Positions 12,076 through 24,605 of a DNA stretch of 54,610 bases are shown piece after piece. The stretch's first letter is position 1; the number at the start of each line of letters is the position of its first letter. The stretch spans positions 1 to 54,610 of the forward strand of contig JBNGIS010005251.1 in NCBI GenBank assembly GCA_049999725.1, written 5' to 3'. The stretch is from Haplomitrium mnioides (taxonomy: Eukaryota; Marchantiophyta; Haplomitriopsida; Calobryales). The translations under genes were made by a program, and so were the position numbers. The notes beneath the pieces are model-generated. The model did not search any database. It saw only the letters and a list, made by a program, of their open reading frames with translations, and was not told the origin of the DNA.

Positions 12076-12080
12076 CACCT
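12076..12080. repeat. Target-site duplication CACCT (right)
   Basis: This is the right partner of the duplication at 8978-8982. It directly follows the TGACA end of the insertion and restores the satellite phase. Confidence 0.75.
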
Positions 12081-15000
12081 TATCATCTACCTCTTTCCCT
12101 TGCATACTAGAGTTTTTCGTACACGATAATCTAAACGTCAACTAGTATTTGAGTAGAATACTTTTTTTTTTCTAATTTGTGAGGTTTCTCATTTTGTACG
12201 ATTGGTTTCTATTTTTGTGTTGAGTTTGAAATATGTTCTTCCACCATTGTATGCCTCTTTCTCTTAAATACTAGAGGATTAGAGACCCCAAGCTCTTCAT
12301 CTAGAATAGAGTTAGAGTAGAATACTCTTGTTTCTATTGTGTTAGGTTGCTCATTTTGTACAGTTGGTTCCTACTCTTTTGTTGGGCTTAAAACTTGTCC
12401 TTCCACTTCCAAGTCATCTACCTCTTTCCCTTGCATACAAGAGTATTTGAGACTTTCTAATCTACATCTAGAACAAGTAAAATAATATAATACTCTTTTT
12501 TGTGTTGTGTTTGGTTGCCCATTTTGTTGGGTTTGAAATTTGTCTTTCTACTAGTGGATCTTACTCCTTTGTTGGGCTTGAAATTTTTCCTTCCTTTTTG
12601 GTTGCCTATTTTGTTGGGTATGAAATTTGTCTTTCTATTATCTAATCGTCCACCTCTTTCCCTCACATACAAGACAATTAGAGACTTTCTCTTCTACATC
12701 TAGAATAATATAAGAGTAGAAAACTCTTTTTTTGTCTTGTGTTTGGTTTCTTATTTTGTATAGTTATTTCTTACTCGTATCTTGGGTTTGAAATTTGTGG
12801 TTCCACCAACTAACCATCTACCTTTTTCCGTTACACATACCTTTTTCTGTTCTTCATTTACAATAGTAAAAGAGTAGAATACTCTTTTTTGTGTTGTGTT
12901 TGGTTGCTTATTTTGCATTCTTGGTTCTTACTCCTATGTTGGGCTTGAAATTTGTCCTTCTACCACTCAGCCATCTACCTATTTCCCAAACATACTAAAT
13001 TATTAGATACAACATTATCTTCATCTTAAACAAGTATTTGGTTGCCTATTTTGTACTATTGGTTCTTACTTCTAAATTGGGTTTGAAATTTGCCTTTCTC
13101 CCACCTAAATCTCCACCTCCTTCTCTTACATACAAAAGTACTAGAGACCCTCTCTTCTACATCAAGAACAATATTCGAGTAGAATACTATTTTTTGTATT
13201 GTGTTAGGTTTCTCATTTTACTAAGTTGAATCTAACTCCTATGTCAGGTTTGAAATTTTGCCTTCTGCCACCTTACTGTTTACCTATTTCCCTTATATTC
13301 TAGAGTATTAGAGACACTCTGTTCTACATCTACAATAGTAGTAGCGTAGAACACTCTTTTTGGGTTGTGTTAGGTTCATATGTTTCCCTTATATACTAGA
13401 GTATTAGAGACACTTTGTTCTACATCTACAATAGTAGTAGTGTAGAACACTTTTTCTCAGTTGTGTTACTTTCCTCATTTTTTACAGTTTGTTCTCACCA
13501 CTATGTTTGGCTTGAAATTTTTCTTTCCACCACCTAAGAGTCTACCTCTTTCCCTTTTACACTAGAATATTGGAGACAACCAAATCTACACCTTGAAAAA
13601 TATTAGAGTAGAATGTTTTTTTTGTGTTGTGATAGAAAGCTCATTTTTTATAGTTGGTTCTTACTCCTATGTTGGGCTTGAAATTTGTCCTTCCACCACC
13701 TAACCGTGTATCTCTTTACCGTATATACTAGACTATTAGAGACCATATAATCTAAATCTCTAACAAATTAGAGTAAAATACTCATTTTTTGTGCAAGGTT
13801 GCACATTGTTTCACAATTGGTTCTTACTTCTATGTTAAGCTTGAAATTTGTCCTTCCACCACCTTACCATTCCTCTCTTTTCATAACATACTAGAGAAAA
13901 ATAGACCCTCTATTCAACATCTAGAATAGTATAAGAGTACAATACTTTTCTTTGTGTTGTGTTAGGGTGCTCATTTTGTAGAGTTGGTTTCTACTCCTAT
14001 GTTGGGTTTGAAATTTGTCCTTCCACCACTTCACCCTCTACCTCTTTCCCTTACATACGGTTCCTACTCCTATGTTGGGCTTGAAATTTGTCCATTCACC
14101 ACTTAACCATCTACATCTTTCCCTTCCATACAAGAGTATTTGAGATCTACTACTCTATATCTAGAATAATATTAGAGTAGAATGCTCTTTTTCTTCTTGT
14201 GTTAGATTGCTCATTTTGTGTAGTTGGTTTTTAATCCTATCTTGGGTACAAAATTTGTCCTTCCATCACGTATCTGCCTACCTCTTTTCCTTACACAATA
14301 AAGTATTGGAGACACTCCAATGTACATCTTGAATAGTAAAAGAGTAGAATGCTCTTTTTGTAGTGTATTTGGTTAATCAATTTTGAACAGTTGGTTCTTA
14401 TTCCTATCTTGGGCTTGATGTTTGTCCTTCCATCGCTTAACTTCCACCTCTTTCCCCCTACATACTAGAGTACTAGAGACATTTTAATCCACCTCATTTC
14501 CTCTACATACTAGAGTATTAGAGACATTTTAATCTACCTCTTTCCCCTACAAACTAGAGTATTAGAGACATTTTAATCTACATCTCGATTAGTATTAGAG
14601 AAGAATACTTTTTTTTCTAATTTTTTAGTTTTCTCATTTTGTATACTTGGTTCCTACTCCTATGTTTGGTTTGAAATTTGTCCTTCCACCAACTCACGTC
14701 TAACTCCTTCCCTTACATGCTAAAGTATTGGACACACTCTTATCTACATTTCAAATAGTAAATCAATAGAACATATGTTTTTTTTGTTGTGTTTGGTTGC
14801 CTATTTTGTACTATCGTTGTGACTCCTATGTTGGGCTTGAAATTTGTCCTTCCACCACCTTACCTTTACCTCTCTCCCTTATATACTAGACTATTAAAGA
14901 CACTTTGTTATGCATCTATATTAGCATTAGAGTAGAATACACTTTTTGTGTTGTGTTAGGTTGTTCATTTTGTATAACACTCTCTTATACATCTAGATTA

Positions 15001-17515
15001 GTATTAGAGTAGAATACATTTTTTTTCTGTTGTGTTAGGTTGTTCATTTTTTTTAGTGTTATGTTTGGCTTGAAATTCGTCCTCTCACCACTTAACCATC
15101 TTCCTTTGTCCCTTTTACACTAGAGTATTGAAGACACCCTAATCTATATATAGAACAATACTAGAGTAGAATACTCTTTTTTTTTAGGTTGCTCATTTTG
15201 TACAATTGGTTTTTACTCCTATATTAGGCTTGAAATTTCTCCTTGCACCATCTAACCAACTACTTCTTTCCCTTATATACTAGAGTATTAGAGACTCTAT
15301 GCTCTAAACCTTGAACAAATTGCGTATGGTTGCTCATTTTTTACAATTGGTTCTAACTTCTATGTTGGGTTTGAAACTTGTCCATCCACCACCTTACTTT
15401 TACCTTTTTCCAAAACATACTAGAGTATTAAAAAGTACTACACTCTTTTTCTACAGTATCTATATCTCAATTATTATTAGAGTAGAATACTCTTTTTCTA
15501 CTCTATTAGACTACTTATTTTGTACGCTTGGTTTCTACTCTATGTTGGGTTTGAAATATTTCCTTCCACTACCTCTTTACCTTAAATACTAGAGAATTAG
15601 AGACCCCAAGTTCTATCTACATCTAGAACTCTATTAGAGTTGAGTACTCTTGTTTCTATTGTATTAGATTGCTCATTTTGTCCAGTTGGCTTGTATTGCT
15701 ATGTTGGGCTTGAAATTTGTCCTTCCACCACCTAGTTTTCTACCTCTTTCCCTTATATACCATAGTATTACAAACACTCTAATCTAATCTACATTTAGAA
15801 CAATAAACTAGTAGTAAACTAGTAGATTGCTCTGTTTGTGTTGTGCTAGGTTGCCTATTTTGTACAGTTGGTTCTTACTCATATATTGGGTATGAAATTT
15901 GTCCCTCCACCACCTAATCTTCTACCTCTTTCCCTTACATATTAGAGTACTAGAGACCTTCTCTTCTAAATCTAAAATAGTATTAGAGTAGAAAACTCTT
16001 TTTTCCCTTACATGTTAGAATAATAGAGATTCTCTCTTCTAAATTTACAATAGTATTAGAGTAGAAAACTCTTTTTTGGGTTGTGCTAAGTTGCTTATTT
16101 TGTACATTTGGTTCTTACTCTTATGTTGGGCGTGAAATTTTTCGTTCCACCACCTAATTTTCTACTTCTTTCCCTTATATACTAGAGTATTAAAGACTGT
16201 ATGCTCTACATCTAGATTAGTATAAGAGTAGAACACTTTTTTGTGTTAGGTTGCTCATTTTGTACAGTTGGTTCTTTCTCCTATGTTGGGCTTGAAATGT
16301 TTTCTTCCACCACCTAACCGTAGTGGGTTGTTCAATTTCTATAATTGGTTCTTACTCTTTTGTTGGACTTGAAATTTGTCCTTCCACCACATTACTATCT
16401 ACCTCTTTTTGTTGCTTACTAAGCATTAGAGATCCTTTATCATATATCTAGAATAGTATTTGAGTATAATACTCTTTTTTATATTGTGTTTGATAGCTCA
16501 CTTTGTACAATTGGTTCTTACTCCTATGTTGGGATGCAAATTTGTCCTTCAACCACCTTAACGTCCATCTCTTTCCATTACATACTAGAGTATAAGAGAC
16601 TGTTTGTTCTATATCTTGAACACTATTAGAGTAGAATACTATTTTTTTATTGTGTTAGGTTTCTCATTTTGTGTTGTGTTAGGTTGCTAATTTTGTACAG
16701 TTGGTTCCTACGCCTAAGTTGGGCTTGAAATTTGTCCATCCACCATCTAATGCTTTACCTCTTTACCTTACATACTAGAGTATTAGAGACACTTTATTGT
16801 ACATCTCAAACAATATTTGAGCATACTACTTGTTTTTGTGTTGTGTTTGGTTGCTTATTTTGAACAGTTGGTTCCTACTCCTATATTGGGCTTGAAATTT
16901 GTCCTTCTACTACCTAGTCATCTACCTCTTTCCCCTACATACTAGAGAATTAGAGATCCCCTTCTTTTTTAATCTAAAATAGTATTGGACTAAAATACAA
17001 AATACTATTTTTTATGTTGTGTAAGATTTTTCATTTGTACAATTGGTTCTTACTCCTATTGGGCATGAAATTTGTCCTTCCACCACCTAATCATCTACCT
17101 CTTTCTCTTTCATACTAAGTATTAAAGACATTCCAATCTACATATAGAACAATAAAAGAGTAGAATACTCTTTTTGTGTTTTGTTAGGGTGCTCTTTTTG
17201 TATAATTGGTTCTTTCTCCAATGTTGGGTTTGAAGTTTGCCCTTCCACCATCTAACCGTCTACCTTTTTTCTTAGATACTAGAATATTAGAGATCTATAA
17301 TCTACATCTAGAGCAATATTAGAGTAGAATATTCTTTTTTGTGTTGTGTTAGGCTGCTAATTTTGTACAATTGGTTTTTACTCCTATGTTGGGCTTGAAA
17401 TTTGTCTTTCAAGCACCTAACCTTCTACCGCTTTCCCTTGCATACAAGAGAGTTAGAGCCATGTTCCACATCTAGAACAGTATAAGAGTAAAATACTCAT
17501 TTAGTAGTTTTTTTG
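12081..17515. repeat. Satellite block 2, monomer about 165 bp
   Basis: This is the direct continuation of block 1 after the 3.1-kb insertion, with roughly 32-33 monomers. Clean neighbours are at about 13663, 13826 and 13989 (anchor TTACTCCTATGTTGGG-like), giving spacings of 163 bp. The dyad AGAGTA-GAA-TACTCT and the following T run are kept in most monomers. A local amplification of part-monomers is seen at 14460-14580 (three CTAGAGTATTAGAGACATTT units). The array decays near 17480-17515. Confidence 0.92.
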
Positions 17516-18315
17516 TGTTTTTTCTTATAAGCTTTGGTTTCAAAAATAACATTCTTTTGATAGTTATGAAATTTTATTATCTAAAGAATCTTTTCAACCT
17601 TAAAATTGGTTTATTTAGATAACTATTGTATTTTGGAAAATCTTTAATGTTTATTTTTTGGAAAAAACATTTATATTATCGTAATATCAACAAATAAGAT
17701 AGAGTATTTAAAAAACATGTTAACGTTGTATATCTACTTTTAAATGGTTTCTTAAAATTTTAAGAAAAATCTTCAAAATGCAAATCCTAAAACATTAAGA
17801 AAAAATTACAAAAACAATATGATGTTACAACATAAACTCACACATAAATCTCTAATCTAACAATAGTTTCTTTAAACTTGTATTTACATCTTGAATAGAA
17901 AATAAATAAATAAAAATAAGTACTTATACTTGCATAGATTTCAAGCTCGACCAACTTAAAAGATGATAACTTTCTCAAAATTAATCCGAAATTCTAAGAT
18001 AAGAAAGCAATGATATAGAATGATATTATTATTAAAGATTGTGGTAAATTTAAGTGGCACCTAAGAAAAAAAACTAAGAACACATGATTGAAGAAAAATT
18101 GTACAAAAATTAAATTCAGTCAAAGTAACTGACATTCCAACATGAACTTCATTGCTAATTTTTACAAAACCAATAGGTTTTATTCAAAAAATCATTTTGC
18201 AGAAGAAATTTTATCGTCAAGAAAATACTTAATAACTATTATTTAGAATGCCACAAGAATATAAATCAATCACAAAATACTTTTAAAAAATTACTTTATT
18301 ATTTAAAAAAGTATA
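17516..18315. other. AT-rich stretch with no gene seen
   Basis: This lies between the end of satellite block 2 and the 3' end of the left KLYWY pseudogene. It is very AT-rich with poly-A/T micro-runs. I see no open frame with motifs and no repeat matching other parts of the window. It is probably the downstream flank of the module. Confidence 0.5.
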
Positions 18316-19070
18316 TCAGTATGTAGCTACAACTTGAGATCTATCCTCTTCAAGAGGTATGGTCTCATCTAAATCAGTAGCCTAAGAAGCTTCAACATCT
18401 ACAACAGCAAGAGAATCCTATAGAGACTTTCCAGCCCTAAAAATTGCAACAGATTCACTCTTTTGATACATACTCATAGGAGCCTCATCTTTTGGATATT
18501 TAAGTTTGGCCGAAACACTTGGGTAGCTGAAAACACTTAATATAATCTGTAGATGATGACTGCTTGGATCATTAGATTCCAAGTTGAAGAGCTTTATCCT
18601 CCATTTTCCCTCCTTAGTTTAGTAGCCTACAGTCTAGTACTCGTAGGTGTGAGGTATTCTAGGACTCCTGAATGATGAATGTTGCTTTTGTCTTTATAGT
18701 AATAAAAACACAAATCATTTATTGAAAAGAAAGCAAAGGAAAATAAATAAGATAAATTAAAATATAAAAAATCAAAACAAAACTTACTAGATGTTGTGTT
18801 TGATGGCACAAAAAACCTCTAAAAGAGCATCCTCCACAATGTCAAATTGTTGAGAAGAATGAACCATAACAAAAGACCAAAAATCAAAAGTTGTAATAGC
18901 CACAAAAGAAGAAGCTATATAAAAAATGTCATCCTTTGTGAAGAGCTCGAAATCATCATGCTTGCATTCCTTAAGCTTATGCTGATAAGGAATATCATTG
19001 ATTGCTAAAGTGAAACATATGAGTTTCACTAAGCCCTTCAATTGTCGAGTGTTGAACTCTCCGTGTCGTG

Positions 19071-19503
19071 TGTAATAGTACAAGCATAAGGTTTTGCTAT
19101 TTATAAGAAAATAGAGAATAGTGAAGGAAGTGGTAGTGAGTCACTTTTAGGGTTAAAATTAGATTACTTGCCTTCAAAGTCACTTTTGGTAGAGAGTCAC
19201 TTTTAAGTTACTTGACTTTGAAGTCACTTTTGGTAGAGAGTCACTTTTAGACATGAAATTAGAAGTGACTTGTAAGTGAAGAAAGAGGGATGACATCCTC
19301 CTCTCTTGTATAAATAAAAAGGCTTCTTAGCCCTACTCTTCATTATGGAGTTCTTCTCAAATCACTTGGGTTCTTTGGTTGCTTGGCTTTTGCTTGCACT
19401 CTTGGTTTTAGTTTGGATCTTGAGTTGCTTTGGTTGAAGAACTGTATTAGTGCTCAATATGAGTTCTTACTCATTTGGATTTGGTCTTTGAGATTCTTTT
19501 ACA
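19071..19503 (+). repeat. Left gypsy 5' LTR (433 bp)
   Basis: It begins TGTAATAGTACAAGCATAAG and ends GAGATTCTTTTACA. It contains a TATA-like TGTATAAATAAA near 19310 and internal repeats of AAAGTCACTTTTGGTAGAGAG. It matches the LTRs at 23565-23970, 36658-37090 and 41239-41671. Confidence 0.88.
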
Positions 19504-19521
19504 TTGATATCAAAGCCAAGG
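19504..19521 (+). other. Left gypsy primer-binding site
   Basis: TTGATATCAAAGCCAAGG directly after the LTR resembles the initiator-tRNA-Met type site (TGGTATCAGAGC) with several substitutions. The right copy keeps a closer TTGGTATCGAAGC. Confidence 0.5.
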
Positions 19522-19542
19522 TTTTTTTTGGTGATGAGCTAT

Positions 19543-20760
19543 ATGGAGAATCAAGAGTTGGTGTTTCAAGCAATGGAACAACAACTTGAACATCTTTCAC
19601 GCCTTTTAGAAGTAGTAATGAAAGAAAGAACAATGTTTCGAGAAGAAGAGAGTTATGGGTGATTTGAAACACCAAAAGCATTTGATGGAAAGGTGGTTTG
19701 TGATGCTTGTGAGAACTTCATCTTTGATTATGAACAATATTTTGAAGCTACAAACATTAGAGAGGATAGTCGGTGAATTCTATTTGCGGCAAGCAAGTTA
19801 GAATGAGTTGCAAAGACTTGGTAGAGATATCAAATAGAACAAGTACAACATGGATTTTTTGCTCCTCTTATTTCTTGGTGTGAGTTCAAAGAAGTAGTGA
19901 TTTTAAGATTTAGGGTTGTAATTGGTTCAAAAGTAGCAAGAGATCAATTGGCGGAATTGAAGCAACTTAGTACAGTGAGAGGCTATGTGACACATTTGTA
20001 GGATACAATTAGGAAAATTCCTAATATAAGAGAAGAAGAAGCATTGGACTGATTTATTTGGAGATTGAAACCTTGCATGAGAATAGAAGTTACCATGAGA
20101 GAGCTTACTCAATTAGAGGGAGCAATATGTATGGAAGAGTAGTATGACTCATTACTTACTACTATATAAGTTAGATCTCGTCATCAACCATTCAAACAAC
20201 ATACTCAAAACTTTGATAGCTCTAATGGAATTAAAATTCCAACAAGAATTCAAGGTACTTTGTTCCATCTTGATGGTATGATTAAAGACACTCTTGTAGA
20301 TTGTTGGTGGATAGTGAGAACTCTGAAACTTTTATGTTGCTATGTTTTGCTAAGATAATCAAAGAAAAATATAGGCCTATCAACGGGAGTGTTGTGACTA
20401 TGGATGATGGCCAAAAGCATGACGTGTTTTGCTATCAAAAGCCATTTCTTCTAAGGATTGGAAAAGAGTATATGGAATCTATGCAATTTGTTACTGCACT
20501 TATACAATATGACATCATTTTAGGATTGCCTTGTCTTGAAAATAGATATGTTCAATTTGATTGGGCAAAACGACGAATTCAAGCTACCTTACAAGGTAAG
20601 AAATTTCTTTTGGGATGTTTGATGCCATTGGTGAAGAAGCTTAAAACAGTTCAGCATGTTCATTCAGCCAAGCAAGAGTTGCTTATGCTTGCTGTTTGGA
20701 TAAATCCCAATATAGACTGGAGTAAAGAGGGGGGAAAAGTGTGTCTTCCTCAATGATAGA
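19543..20760 (+). pseudogene. Left gypsy gag-protease remnant
   Basis: The gag start at 19543 (MENQELVFQAMEQQLEHLSR) matches the right copy. The gag core (ARDQLAELKQLSTVRGYVTH, EEEALD, MRIEVTMRELTQLE) is spread over broken frames up to about 20160. The protease part (GTLFHLDGMI, then DGQKHDVFCYQKPFLLRIG and IQYDIILGLPCLE) occupies 20260-20750. The usual Asp-Ser/Thr-Gly catalytic triad is destroyed. No CCHC zinc knuckle lies between gag and protease, as in the right copy. Confidence 0.75.
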
Positions 20761-23550
20761 TGATATTTTGAAAGAGTTTGTAGATGTGTTTAGAGAGGAT
20801 TTGCCAAAGGGGTTGCCAGACGATCGAGGAATGTCTTTTTCGATTGAGTTGATACTAAGAAGCACTCCTTATAATCGACCTATATATCAGCTATCACCAC
20901 AAGATCTAGAAGAGCTTCGAAAACATTGACGGATCTTCTTGAGAAGGATTTCATTCATCACAATACTTCTCCTTGGAGAACTCCGGTATTCTTTGTACCA
21001 AAGAAAGATGGTGGATTTTGTCTTTGTACAGATTATCAAGGATTGAACAATCAAACAGTGAAGAATGCATATCCTCTACCTCATATTGATGATTTGTTGG
21101 ATCAATTAAGTGGTGCATGATTATTTTCTAAGTTAGATTTCCAAAGTGCCTATTGAAAAACTCCAATCAAGCCAAGTGATATACCAAAGACAACTTTTCG
21201 GATAAGGTATGGGCATTTTGAGTGGAAGGTTCTTACATTTGGTCTAACTAATGCTCTGATGATATTCATGGGTCAAATTCATTGAGTTTTTGATGGGTTA
21301 TTGGATAAGTGAGTGTTGGTGTTTTTGGATGATATTGCTATCTTTAGCAAAAATGATGTTGAGCATCGTGGTCATCTCAAGGAGGTACTACAAAGACTAC
21401 GCAATTGGAAGTTTTATTGCAAGAAGTCTAAGTGTGAGTTTTAGAAGCAAGAGGTGACCTACCAATGATATCAAGATAGAGGAAGAGAAAATTAAGGCTA
21501 TTGCAGAGTGGCCAACACTAAATGATGCAAAGGATGTTCGAACTTTTAATGGATTAGCAAGTTTTTATCGAAAATTCATCATCACTATGCTCATGTTGCT
21601 ACATTGCTTATGGATTTATTAGGGAAAGATATAAGGTTTCAATGGACGAGCAAGGAGTAAGGGGCATTTAATCAACTCAAAGATGTGGTGTCTTCTCGTC
21701 CAATTCTACAACCATATGATTTAAAAAGATGTTGCATAGTTGATTTTGATGCTTTTAACTTTTCCATTGGAACAGTTTTACAACAAGAGTTTTAGGATGG
21801 ACTTCATCCAATTGCCTTCATGTTATATTGATTAAATGCGGCGGAGAGAAATTATTCTACTTATGTATATAGACCACAAGCCATTACTTCAAGCAATCCA
21901 CTTGGAAAATATGACAAGTTATCATCATCGATGGGAAGATCAACTACAACTCTATGATATCAAGTTCGAGTACAAGCTAAGAAGGTTACACATCATTTCT
22001 GATGCATTTTCTTGAGGATTGGATCATTGAATAAATACATTGGAGATAGTAAATGCTAGTATATTACATCTTGATGAAGCAACCAATGTTGGCTTTTGAA
22101 AAAAGTTGTAGTAAGATGCCTTCTTTAATCTTGTTAGAGCACGTTTGGTAGTCCAAGATAGTGAGTATCATGTCTTTCTTATTTGGGATTGTATTCTCTA
22201 TCAAGGCCATCAAATATATGTTCCATAAGATGATGCACTTCGAGTGGCACGTTTGCAATAAGCATATGAGATTATGGTTTCTGTGCATCTTAAGGTAGAC
22301 AAGACTATGGAGTTGCTTCAACGCACTTGGTGGTGACCAAACCTAACTCAAGATGTTCGTGGCTTTGTTCGTTCTTGTGGAAGTTGTCAACGAAATAAGG
22401 AATCAAACCAAAAACTAGTTGGTCTTCTTCAACCATTACCGATTCCTACTACTTGGTGGGAATATGTAAGTTTAGATCTTGTCATGTTGCTTCCAACCAC
22501 GCCTCATGAATTAAATGCCATTGTGGTGTTTGTGGATAAGCTAAGCAAGCAAATTCATCTAGCACCAACAGTGGATTCGGTGGATGCTCCACAATTGGCA
22601 AAGATTTATTTTGATATAGACTTCCGATATTATGGAATACCAAAGGTACTTATATTTGATAGAGATCCACGATTCACTAGGAAGTTTTGGAGAGAGTTGT
22701 TCATACTTTTGGGCACCAAACTATCTATATCTACGGCTTATCATCCTCAAACAGATAGGCAAACCAAACACGCAAATCATACTGTAGAGGATATGCTTTG
22801 AGCATTTATCAACGTTCATCACACGAATTGGAAAAGTTTTCTACCTATGGAGTTTGCATATAACAACTCCAAACAAGCAAGTACTAGATTTTCTTCTTTC
22901 TTTCTTAATTTCTGTCAACATCCTCTTGTTTATAATGGTTTTCTTTCTCCTTCCTCTTCCAATGTTCCAAGTCTTTCTATCCTTTTGTCATCTTTATCTT
23001 CATCTTTGCAAGGTGCTAGAAACCATCTTGTTATTGCTCAAAATTGGAAAAAACAATTTGCTAATGAACATTGTCATGACCTTTCTTATATTTTAGGTGA
23101 CCAAGTGATGCTTTCTACTCATAATCTTCCTTTGTCTTTAGATACTTAAGTCCGTAAGTTTTCTCCATCTTAGATTGGTCATTTCTTGGTTTTTCAAGTT
23201 ATTTCTCTTGTTGCGTACAAACTTGATCTTCCTCTCCACATGAAGATTCATCATGTGTTTCATATCTCTAAACTTAAGCCTTTTGTTTCTAGTCCATCTT
23301 CTTTTCCAAATTGTGTTCAACTTCCTCCTCCAGACATTGTTCTTGATGATCATGAAGAGTTTTAAGTAGACCATATTTTGGTGAAAAGAGTTATCAAGCG
23401 ATGGTGGTATCTACAAGTTCAATACAAGGTTTTGTGGAAAGGCTATCCACTTCATGATGCTTTTTTGAATCCTTCTTCAAATCTTGAGAATGCTCAAGAA
23501 GCTATTAAAATTTTTGAAAGTTGCGACAGTAACAAGAACATTATCAACTA
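20741..23550 (+). pseudogene. Left gypsy RT-RNase H-integrase-chromodomain remnant
   Basis: [22 protein letters not shown] and [18 protein letters not shown] (20926-21120), then GHFEWKVLTFGLTNA and [13 protein letters not shown] (about 21200-21350), with stops between. RNase H follows to about 22040. Integrase: SCGSCQRNK near 22375, IVVFVDKLSKQIHLAPT, FDRDPRFTRKFWREL and STAYHPQTDRQTK (22484-22801). A GHF version of the GPF motif is near 23175. The chromodomain remnant YKVLWKGYPLHDAF lies near 23420-23470. Cumulative stops and shifts show long decay. Confidence 0.8.
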
Positions 23551-23564
23551 GAAGGCAAGGATTA

Positions 23565-23970
23565 TGTAATAGTTCAAGTATAAGGTTGTGCTATTAATAA
23601 GAAAATAGAGAGGAGTAAAGGAAGTGGTAGTGAGTTACTTGTAGGGTGTAGATTGGATTTCTTGCCTTCAAAGTTAATTTTGGTAGAGAGTCACTTTTGG
23701 TAGAGAGGCACCTTTAGGCTTGAAAATAGAAGTGACTTGTAAGTGAGGAAAGAGGGATGACACTCTATTCTCTTGTATAAATAGATGGGATTCTTAGCGC
23801 CACTCTTCATTTTGGAGTTCCTCACGAATCACTTGGGTTCTTTGGTTGCTTGGCTTTTGCTTGCACTCTTGGTTATAATTTGGACCTTGCATTGCTTTGG
23901 TTGAAGAACTCTATTAGAGTTCACTTTGAGTTCTTACTCATTTGGATTTGGTCCTTGAGATTCTTTTACA
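23565..23970 (+). repeat. Left gypsy 3' LTR (about 406 bp)
   Basis: It starts TGTAATAGTTCAAGTATAAGG after a purine-rich GAAGGCAAGGATTA and ends GAGATTCTTTTACA. It is 27 bp shorter than the 5' LTR because of a deletion in the GTCACTTTTGGTAGAGAG repeats. Confidence 0.85.
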
Positions 23971-24309
23971 CCGTGGACTTGATTAAACACCACGTTCAGC
24001 CCATAAACATAGGACATTAAGACCTCATCTTGCTCATCAACCCTATCTTCAATTGGAGGGACATCAACGTCATTTTGTTGCCTTGCCTTCCACTCTATGG
24101 CTTTCTCACAATAGAGCACAAAAGAAGGAGCGTATGAGACAAGAGTGAGGGCTTGATCTTGATATTCATGGGCTTCTTCGACCCTAGATCTCTTTTGTCC
24201 TTTCATATCGATTGTCAATTTTTTGGCTAGCTACTGTTTAAATGTTTTATCCCACTATACACAACACAAAGGAAAATATAAAAAGTGAAAACAGAAACAT
24301 AGAACTTGA

Positions 24310-24605
24310 CTTTAAAAAGTAACAACGGTCCATACACGCATGGACTCGCAAGTCCATGCGTGCAAGGACTCAAGTTCTTGCTTGCAAGTACTCAAGTTCC
24401 CATACGTACATGGACTTGAGAGTCCATGCTTGCATGAACTTAAGAGTCCAAATGCCTAAAATTGATAGTATTTACGCGTGGACTCTCAAGTCTATGCTTG
24501 CATAGAATTGAGAGTTCTTCCGTGCATGGAGTTGAGAGTCTAGACGCGCATAGACTTGAAAGTCTAAGCGAGAATGAACATTTAAGTCCATGCCACATCG
24601 ACTTT
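24310..24605. repeat. Palindrome cluster in KLYWY intron (left copy, intron 3)
   Basis: Near-tandem units of about 24 bp alternate two dyads, CCATGCGTGCA-like and GGACTCAAGAGTCC-like, for example CATGGACTCGCAAGTCCATG near 24340. CpG and RY-alternating steps are enriched compared with the flanks. The cluster lies between the exons ending EKLL and starting near TIDMKGQKR, the same place as the cluster at 42045-42260 in the right copy. Confidence 0.75.

Larger units (their letters stand above)
19071..23970 (+). mobile_element. Ty3/gypsy chromovirus, left copy, decayed
   Basis: The structure is LTR, primer site, gag, protease, RT, RNase H, integrase, chromodomain, LTR. RT before integrase plus a C-terminal chromodomain identifies a chromovirus. 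The 5' LTR is 433 bp and the 3' LTR about 406 bp, clearly more diverged than in the right copy, so this is the older insertion. CCGTG flanks the element at 19061-19065 and 23971-23975, with five extra bases (TCGTG) between the left CCGTG and the LTR start. Many stops and frameshifts run through pol. It lies inside exon 4 of the left KLYWY pseudogene, antisense to it. Confidence 0.88.

Noticed and set aside
24310-24605. CRISPR-like regularly spaced palindromic repeats
   Set aside because: Units are diverged and contiguous, there are no unique spacers of constant length and no cas genes, and the context is a plant nuclear intron.
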